A DNA stretch of 21,965 nucleotides from positions 1 to 21,965 of the forward strand of contig CALACZ010000183.1 of NCBI GenBank assembly GCA_937890735.1. The letters run 5' to 3'. Shown here one piece after another: positions 16,885 through 21,965 of the stretch. How positions within the stretch are numbered: the stretch's first letter is position 1; each line of letters starts with the position of its first letter. The DNA is from an uncultured Bacillota bacterium. Lineage in GTDB: Bacteria > Bacillota > Clostridia > Oscillospirales > Oscillospiraceae. The notes below the pieces were generated by a model. It worked only from the letters and a program-made list of their open reading frames with translations, was not told where the DNA came from and made no database searches. The position numbers and the translations under genes are program-made.

Positions 16885-18783
16885 ATGGATTGGGATCGCT
16901 TAATCACGATTGAACAGATGGAGGAAGCGACGAACACCTTGCTGGAGACCGGCAAGAAGGTCGGCGCAGACTCCTGGCAGCAGCGCGTCAAAAACCAGAC
17001 CCCGCACTGCGGATTCGGCGAAGCCGGCACCTGCTGCCGTATCTGCTCGATGGGTCCGTGCCGCATCACGCCCAAAGCGCCGCGCGGTATCTGCGGCTGC
17101 GACGTGCACGGCATCGTCGGCCGTAACTACCTGCGCTTCACCGCAGGCGGCGCGGCAACGCACTCTGACCACGGCCGCCAGATCTGCCATACGCTCTACC
17201 AGGCGAAGGACGGCGGCGCGTATCAGGTCAAAGACCCCGAAAAGCTCAAGCGGATCGCTGCCGAATGGGGCATCGAGACCGAGGGCAAGGACATCTACGA
17301 CCTCGCGCACGAGGTCGCCGAAACGGGTCTGATGGAATACGGCAAGCCCTTCGGCGTGCAGCGCTTCCTCAAGCGCGCGCCGGAGCATACGCAGGATCTG
17401 TGGCACAAGGCGGGCATCGAACCGCGCGCCATCGACCGCGAGGTCTCTCAGTCCATGCATATGACGCATATGGGCTGCTCGTCGCTTCCCGAAGCGCTCA
17501 TCAAGCAGTCGCTGCGCGCCGGTCTGTCCGACGGCTGGGGCGGCTCGATGATGGGCACGGAGTTCTCCGACATTCTCTTCGGCACGCCGAAGCCCGTTGA
17601 CACCACCGCCAACATCGGCGTCATGGAAAAGGACATGGTCAACATCGTTGTCCACGGTCACGATCCGTCGCTGTCCGAAATGATCGTGTTCTACGCGCAA
17701 GACCCCGAGCTGATCGCGCTCGCCAAGGAAAACGGCGCGAAGGGCATCAACATCTGCGGCGTCTGCTGCACCGGCAACGAAGTCGCCATGCGTCAGGGCA
17801 TCCCCATGGCGGGCAACTTCCTCCAGCAGGAAAACGTCGTGCTCACCGGCGCTTGCGAAGCCATCGTCGTGGACGTGCAGTGCATCTTCCCGGCGCTCGG
17901 CCCGCTCTCCAAGTGCTTCCATACCAAGTTCATCACCACCTCTCCCATCGCCCGGATGCCAGACTCCGACTTCATCGAGTTCCATGAGGACACCGCGGTG
18001 GAAAACGCCAAGGCGATCGTGAAGATGGCGGTCGAAAACTTCAAAAACCGCAATCAGGATCTCGTCAACATCCCGCAGCTCAAGACCAAGGCGCGCGTGG
18101 GCTACTCCGTCGAAGCCATCAAGAAGTGCCTGGACGGCGTGACGAACTCCCATGTGGATCTCACCGGCACGACGAAGCCGCTGGTCGATGTTGTCAAGGC
18201 CGGCGTTCTGCGCGGCGCGGTCGCCATGGTCGGCTGCAACAACCCCAAGGTCCGCCCCGATACCGCGCACATCGAGCTGATGAAAAAGCTCCTGAAAAAC
18301 GACATCATCGTCATCGTCTCCGGCTGCTCCGCACAGGCTGCCGCCAAGGCGGGTCTGATGGACCCGGACGCCGCCGAATACTGCGGCGAGGGCTTAAAGC
18401 GCGTGTGCAAGCTCGTCGGCATTCCTCCCATCCTGCATATGGGCTCGTGCGTGGACATCTCGCGTATGATGATCCTCGCGTCCGATATTGCCAAGGACTG
18501 GGGCATCAACATTTCTCAGATCCCGCTGTGCGGCTGCGCGCCGGAATGGATGTCTGAAAAGGCAGTGTCCATCGGCAACTACGTCGTCGCCACCGGCATT
18601 GAAACCTACCTCGGCGTCGATCCCTACTCCAAGGGCTCGAGCGAGATCACGGAGCTCCTGCAGGGGCAGACCGGCTGCAAGGAGTGGGTCGAGGCGAACT
18701 TCGTCGTCGAGACCGACATCGAAAAGCTGGGCGACCGCATGATCGAATCCATCGAAGCCAAGCGCGCCGCGCTGGGCATCTGA
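16885..18783 (+). CDS. cooS: Anaerobic carbon monoxide dehydrogenase catalytic subunit (CooS/AcsA)
   Basis: Ni-Fe-S enzyme interconverting CO and CO2; in acetogens it supplies CO to acetyl-CoA synthase. Of 632 residues, Cys42 and Cys50 fit the intersubunit D-cluster, and Cys51, Cys54, Cys59 and Cys70 the B-cluster (CCRICSMGPC block). Probable C-cluster ligands are a His in VHGHDP (257-261), Cys295 (CCTGNE), Cys333 (DVQC), Cys451 (GCNNP), Cys481 (GCSAQ) and Cys522 (GSCVD), and the catalytic Lys is in MSEKA. All expected ligands are present, so the enzyme should be active. TAGGAGGA lies upstream of the ATG. It is first in an operon with cooC (34 bases on) and acsB, which supports the AcsA (CODH/ACS beta) role over a stand-alone CooS. 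Confidence 0.96.
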   Translation: MDWDRLITIEQMEEATNTLLETGKKVGADSWQQRVKNQTPHCGFGEAGTCCRICSMGPCRITPKAPRGICGCDVHGIVGRNYLRFTAGGAATHSDHGRQICHTLYQAKDGGAYQVKDPEKLKRIAAEWGIETEGKDIYDLAHEVAETGLMEYGKPFGVQRFLKRAPEHTQDLWHKAGIEPRAIDREVSQSMHMTHMGCSSLPEALIKQSLRAGLSDGWGGSMMGTEFSDILFGTPKPVDTTANIGVMEKDMVNIVVHGHDPSLSEMIVFYAQDPELIALAKENGAKGINICGVCCTGNEVAMRQGIPMAGNFLQQENVVLTGACEAIVVDVQCIFPALGPLSKCFHTKFITTSPIARMPDSDFIEFHEDTAVENAKAIVKMAVENFKNRNQDLVNIPQLKTKARVGYSVEAIKKCLDGVTNSHVDLTGTTKPLVDVVKAGVLRGAVAMVGCNNPKVRPDTAHIELMKKLLKNDIIVIVSGCSAQAAAKAGLMDPDAAEYCGEGLKRVCKLVGIPPILHMGSCVDISRMMILASDIAKDWGINISQIPLCGCAPEWMSEKAVSIGNYVVATGIETYLGVDPYSKGSSEITELLQGQTGCKEWVEANFVVETDIEKLGDRMIESIEAKRAALGI

Positions 18784-18817
18784 TCCCGCATCCCCGCATT
18801 TTTAAGGAAGGTCCGAT

Positions 18818-19585
18818 ATGAAACTGGCTATCACAGGAAAGGGCGGCGTCGGCAAAACGACGCTCTCCTCCACGCTCGCGCGGCTGTACGCCGATGAGGG
18901 ACGCACCGTCCTTGCCGCCGACGTCGATCCCGATGCTAACTTAGGTCTGGCGCTGGGGCTGAACGAGGACGAGGTCAACGCCATCGTCCCCGTGTCCAAA
19001 ATGAAGCAGCTCGCCAAGGAGCGCACCGGCGCGAACGACCTCAATTCCTTCTACAAGCTCAATCCCGAGGTCTCCGACCTGCCGGATAAGCTGGCAAAGG
19101 AAATTAACGGCGTCAAGCTCCTCGTCATGGGCACGGTCGATACCGGCGGCAGCGGCTGCGTCTGCCCCGAGCACGTCATGCTCAAGGCGCTGCTCTCCAG
19201 CCTCGTGTTCCGCAAGGATGACGTTGTCATCATGGACATGGAGGCAGGGCTGGAGCACCTGGGGCGCGGCACAGCGAGCATGGTCGATCAGTTCATCGTG
19301 GTCATCGAGCCCGGCGCGCGCAGCGTGCAGACCTATGAAAAGGTCAAAAAGCTCGCCGCCGACCTTGGCATCCACCGCGTCTCGGTCGTCGCCAACAAGA
19401 TCCGCGACGATTCCGACCGCGCGTTCGTCCGCAGCCGCATCCCGGAGGAAAGCCTGCTCGGCTTTATCCCCTACGACGCAGACGTCATCGACGCCGACCG
19501 CAAAGGACTTTCTCCCTACGATCAAAGCCCCGCCGCGCTGGACGCCATCCGCGCCATCAAAGCAAGGCTCGACTCCCAGGCATGA
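18818..19585 (+). CDS. cooC: CODH nickel-insertion ATPase CooC
   Basis: SIMIBI-class (MinD-like) ATPase that helps load nickel into the C-cluster of CODH, possibly also into ACS (the related AcsF). Of 255 residues, the deviant Walker A is GKGGVGKTT at 7-15, and DVDPDANLG (35-43) is the switch I/A' motif. The metal-binding CxC is CVC in GSGCVCPEH (Cys at about 114 and 116), through which the family dimerises around one nickel. Walker B is VVIMDMEAGLEHLGRGT. The ATG follows AAGGAAGG. The position between cooS and acsB fits a dedicated maturation factor. CooC and AcsF are hard to separate by motif alone. Confidence 0.94.
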   Translation: MKLAITGKGGVGKTTLSSTLARLYADEGRTVLAADVDPDANLGLALGLNEDEVNAIVPVSKMKQLAKERTGANDLNSFYKLNPEVSDLPDKLAKEINGVKLLVMGTVDTGGSGCVCPEHVMLKALLSSLVFRKDDVVIMDMEAGLEHLGRGTASMVDQFIVVIEPGARSVQTYEKVKKLAADLGIHRVSVVANKIRDDSDRAFVRSRIPEESLLGFIPYDADVIDADRKGLSPYDQSPAALDAIRAIKARLDSQA

Positions 19586-19604
19586 ATCTGAGAATCTGAA
19601 AGGA

Positions 19605-19622
19605 ATGAACCTGAATATATGA
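19605..19622 (+). other. Five-codon mini-cistron overlapping the acsB start
   Basis: ATG at 19605 reads MNLNI and stops at TGA 19620-19622, overlapping the acsB ATG (19619) as ATGA. The only ribosome-site-like sequence, AAAGGA (19599-19604), touches this ATG and is 14 bases from the acsB ATG, longer than usual. It could couple or damp acsB translation, or mean nothing. Confidence 0.25.
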
Positions 19623-21760
19623 AGACGTTATTTGAAAGAGTATTCCGCGGCTCGGACGAGATGTTCGCCAAAGCCGAAGCGGAAGTCAATAAGATCGCGG
19701 CAGAGGTCGGGCGCGACGCGCCGCTGACCATGCCCTCCACCGCCTACTTCCTCGCCTGCATCTATGCCTACATCGGCAAGAAGGTCACGAACGTGGGCGA
19801 ACTTCAGGACGCGCTGGCGGACGTCAAGGCCATGATGCTGCGCGAGCCGCGCACGAACTCCATCTTCCAGTCCGGCGTGGGCACTGCCATCGCCGCCGAG
19901 ATGATCGAGGCGTGCAAGTACGTCAAGACCGACGCGCCCTACGAGGGCACGAACTACCACGGTCACTTCACCGACGCCGAGGTCCGTGAGCTGGGCGTTC
20001 CGCTCGTCACCGGCGACATCCCCGGCTTCGTCGTGATGATCGGTCCTGCTCCTTCCACCGAGGAAGCGGTCGAGACCATCAAGGGCTATCAGTCCCGCGG
20101 CATTTTCGTATTCCTGATCGGCGGCATCATCGAGCAGGCGGTCGAGGCGGGCGTTTCCATGGGCTTCCCGGTCCGTGTCGTCCCCGTCGGCGAGGACATC
20201 TGGTCGGTCGGTCACGTCATCTCCCTCGTCGTGCGCGCGGCGATGATCTTCGGCGCGATCCAGCCCGGCGATGTGGAAGGCTTCCACAAGTACACCTTCG
20301 AGCGCATCAACGCGTTCGTCAACGCCTATAAGCCGGTCAACGACATCACCGTCGCCTGCGGCGCTGGCGCGATCAAGCTCGGCTTCCCGGTCATCACCAA
20401 CGACCACGACGATATGTGGGCAGTGCCGAAGTCCCTCATCATCTACGATGACACCAAGGACTGGATCGACACCTCCATCGAGGCGCGCGGCATCAAGCTC
20501 AAGATCACCAAGATCGACATCCCCGTCTCCTTCTCCTCCGCCTTCGAGGGCGAGATCATCCGCAAGGGCGATATGCAGATCGAGATCGACGGCTCGCGCA
20601 AGGACTGCTTCGAGCTGGTCCTCACAAAAGACGCCAGCGAGGTCGAGGATCACAAGATCGAGGTCGTCGGTCCTGAGATGGACGAGTTCGAGCCGGGCAG
20701 CAAAATCTCCCTCAGCTACACCGTCGAGGTCGCGGGCAAGAATATGCAGCCCGACTTTGAGCCGGTCTTTGAGCGTAAGATCCACTCCTTCCTCAACTGC
20801 GTGGAAGGTCTCATGCACACCGGTCAGCGCGATATGATCCGTGTGCGTGTCAGCAAGGCAGACTTTGAGGCTGGCTTCCGCTTCCGCCACATCGGCGAAG
20901 TGCTCTACGCCAAGATCAAGTCCGAGTTCGACACCGTGGTCGATAAGTGCCAGGTCCGCATCGTCGTCGGCGACGAGGCGAACGCCGAGCTGCGCCGTCA
21001 GGCGAACGAAGTGTTCGACAAGCGCGACGAGCGCCTGAAGTCCATGACCGACGAATCCGTGCCCGTGTTCTATTCCTGCATCATGTGCCAGGCGTTCTCC
21101 CCGAGCCACGTGTGCATCGTCACCCCGGAACGTCTGGGTCTGTGCGGCGCCGTGTCCTGGCTGGACGCGAAGGCCACCAACGAGCTCGACCCGCAGGGTC
21201 CCTGCCAGGTCGTCACCAAGGAGCGCTGCACCGACGAGCGCACCGGCCGCTACGAGGACGTCGACGAGGCTGTCGCGCAGTACTCGCACGGCGCGCTGGA
21301 GCACGTCACGCTGTACTCCCTGCTCGAGGATCCGATGACCTCCTGCGGCTGCTTCGAGTGCATCTGCGGCATCGAGCCGTGCTCGATGGGCGTTGTCATC
21401 ACCTGCCGTGAGTTCGCGGGCATGACTCCGCTCGGCATGACGTTCTCCGAAATGGCGTCCATGACCGGCGGCGGCGTGCAGACGCCGGGCTTCATGGGTC
21501 ATGGCAAGCACTACATCGCCTCCCATAAGTTCCTCAAGGCAGAGGGCGGCGTTGCCCGTCTGGTGTGGCTTCCGAAGGATCTGAAGGATCAGATCCGCGA
21601 CAAGCTCAACGAGACCGCCAAGGATCTGTACGGCATCGAGAACTTTGCCGACATGGTCGCGGACGAGACCAGCTGCCCGAACGGCGACCCCGAGGAGCTG
21701 CTCGCATACCTGACCGAAGTCGGTCACCCCGTCCTCGGCATGGAACCGTTCGATATGTAA
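19619..21760 (+). CDS. acsB: Acetyl-CoA synthase (CO-methylating), alpha subunit AcsB
   Basis: Condenses CO, a corrinoid-borne methyl group and CoA to acetyl-CoA at the Ni-Ni-[4Fe-4S] A-cluster. Of 713 residues (Moorella AcsB is 729), all six A-cluster cysteines are present: Cys487, Cys490, Cys499 and Cys509 (FYSCIMCQ to RLGLCG) and the CGC pair Cys576/Cys578. These have the same spacing as the Moorella residues 506, 509, 518, 528, 595 and 597, a constant offset of 19. The first ~310 residues form the domain that contacts CODH and channels CO. The ATG at 19619 is the only reasonable start, though its ribosome site is unusually far. It is the third and last gene of the operon, ended by a strong terminator; acsC, acsD and acsE do not follow within the window. 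Confidence 0.96.
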   Translation: MKTLFERVFRGSDEMFAKAEAEVNKIAAEVGRDAPLTMPSTAYFLACIYAYIGKKVTNVGELQDALADVKAMMLREPRTNSIFQSGVGTAIAAEMIEACKYVKTDAPYEGTNYHGHFTDAEVRELGVPLVTGDIPGFVVMIGPAPSTEEAVETIKGYQSRGIFVFLIGGIIEQAVEAGVSMGFPVRVVPVGEDIWSVGHVISLVVRAAMIFGAIQPGDVEGFHKYTFERINAFVNAYKPVNDITVACGAGAIKLGFPVITNDHDDMWAVPKSLIIYDDTKDWIDTSIEARGIKLKITKIDIPVSFSSAFEGEIIRKGDMQIEIDGSRKDCFELVLTKDASEVEDHKIEVVGPEMDEFEPGSKISLSYTVEVAGKNMQPDFEPVFERKIHSFLNCVEGLMHTGQRDMIRVRVSKADFEAGFRFRHIGEVLYAKIKSEFDTVVDKCQVRIVVGDEANAELRRQANEVFDKRDERLKSMTDESVPVFYSCIMCQAFSPSHVCIVTPERLGLCGAVSWLDAKATNELDPQGPCQVVTKERCTDERTGRYEDVDEAVAQYSHGALEHVTLYSLLEDPMTSCGCFECICGIEPCSMGVVITCREFAGMTPLGMTFSEMASMTGGGVQTPGFMGHGKHYIASHKFLKAEGGVARLVWLPKDLKDQIRDKLNETAKDLYGIENFADMVADETSCPNGDPEELLAYLTEVGHPVLGMEPFDM

Positions 21761-21770
21761 CACTTTAAAT

Positions 21771-21813
21771 GTCAAAACCAGCGTGGTCCAAAAAGGACCA
21801 CGCTGGTTTTGAC
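21771..21813. terminator. Strong terminator of the CODH/ACS operon
   Basis: A perfect 19-bp stem (21771-21789 with 21795-21813) has an AAAAA loop. The T run lies within the distal arm (GGTTTTGAC) and is mirrored on the other strand, so it may act in both directions. Confidence 0.9.
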
Positions 21814-21822
21814 TGCCGATCT

Positions 21823-21906
21823 AGCCTCGCAGAGTTTTGCGCCCGCAGGCGCAAAATGGATTCAGATCATTTTCTGCGGCGGCGTGTACGTCGCATAAAA
21901 TACTTT
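21823..21906 (+). repeat. Structured intergenic repeat, copy B
   Basis: Second copy of the element at 13517-13601, in the same orientation, starting nine bases after the acsB terminator stem. Hairpin 1 is 21835-21843/21848-21856, with a C-G pair (21840-21851) where copy A has T-A. Hairpin 2 is ATTTT/AAAAT with TGCGGCG/CGTCGCA around the same GCGTGTA loop (21882-21888). Beyond 21906 the sequence diverges from copy A, and no gene is seen to the window end. Confidence 0.85.
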
Positions 21907-21965
21907 GCACTCCGATGAATATTGTCAAGACGGTTTTTCAAATGAAACTGTAAACACTTTGCGAA

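Noticed and set aside
19628..21775. 715-codon open frame on the minus strand opposite acsB
   Set aside because: Antisense shadow of a codon-biased gene. AcsB has all its metal ligands in the plus frame, and the minus-strand translation matches no family I know. Similar shadows occur opposite ftsH (13933-15366) and cooS (16900-18270).

Overview
The window looks like a chromosomal piece of a GC-rich, Gram-positive anaerobe of the class Clostridia, most like Oscillospiraceae/Ruminococcaceae relatives from the gut. This rests on three things: an alpha/beta-type small acid-soluble spore protein (endospore former), a CODH/acetyl-CoA synthase module (Wood-Ljungdahl carbon metabolism), and Clostridia-type families such as DUF3793 and CBS-DRTGG pyrophosphatase. 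Genes are dense. Clear AGGAGG-like ribosome sites and TTGNNN-17-TANNNT promoters (sigma-A type) let most starts and transcription units be placed from sequence alone. No tRNA, rRNA, CRISPR array, insertion sequence or phage gene was seen.

Layout. 1-1.8 kb: glnS (+), ended by a strong bidirectional terminator. 1.8-4.0 kb (-): AraC-type regulator, then a DUF3793 protein and a short flavodoxin; this looks like a metal- or redox-responsive set, with a perfect 8-bp-arm dyad in the DUF3793 leader. 4.2-4.4 kb (+): spore protein with terminator. 4.5-4.8 kb: intergenic stretch with a possible 15-codon Phe/Leu-rich leader peptide, an 18-bp perfect hairpin and a 16-bp tandem repeat, followed by the promoter of a DUF624 membrane protein (4.8-5.5 kb). 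5.5-7.9 kb (-): hypothetical acidic protein plus CBS/DRTGG family II pyrophosphatase, whose leader holds a 101-bp element closed by perfect 20-bp inverted repeats. 8.2-10.2 kb (-): EF-G-like translational GTPase. 10.4-13.4 kb (-): RlmB-type 2'-O-methyltransferase followed by a large membrane protein that aligns with P1B ATPases but lacks their catalytic motifs.

13.5-13.75 kb is a non-coding block packed with hairpins. Its first ~85 bp recurs at 21.8 kb in the same orientation, with a compensatory base-pair change in one hairpin and a conserved stem-loop in the second. 13.8-16.7 kb (+): ftsH and an mscS-type channel gene, overlapping by 4 bp. 16.8-21.8 kb (+): cooS/acsA, cooC and acsB, driven by a strong promoter and closed by a 19-bp-stem terminator. 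CooC would load nickel into the CooS C-cluster, CooS makes CO, and AcsB joins CO, a methyl group and CoA into acetyl-CoA. The corrinoid protein and methyltransferase genes (acsC, acsD, acsE) do not follow directly.

The most unusual items are the degenerate P-type ATPase-like protein, the two-copy structured repeat, the palindromic leader element at 7.93-8.03 kb, and the leader-peptide/terminator arrangement at 4.61-4.70 kb.
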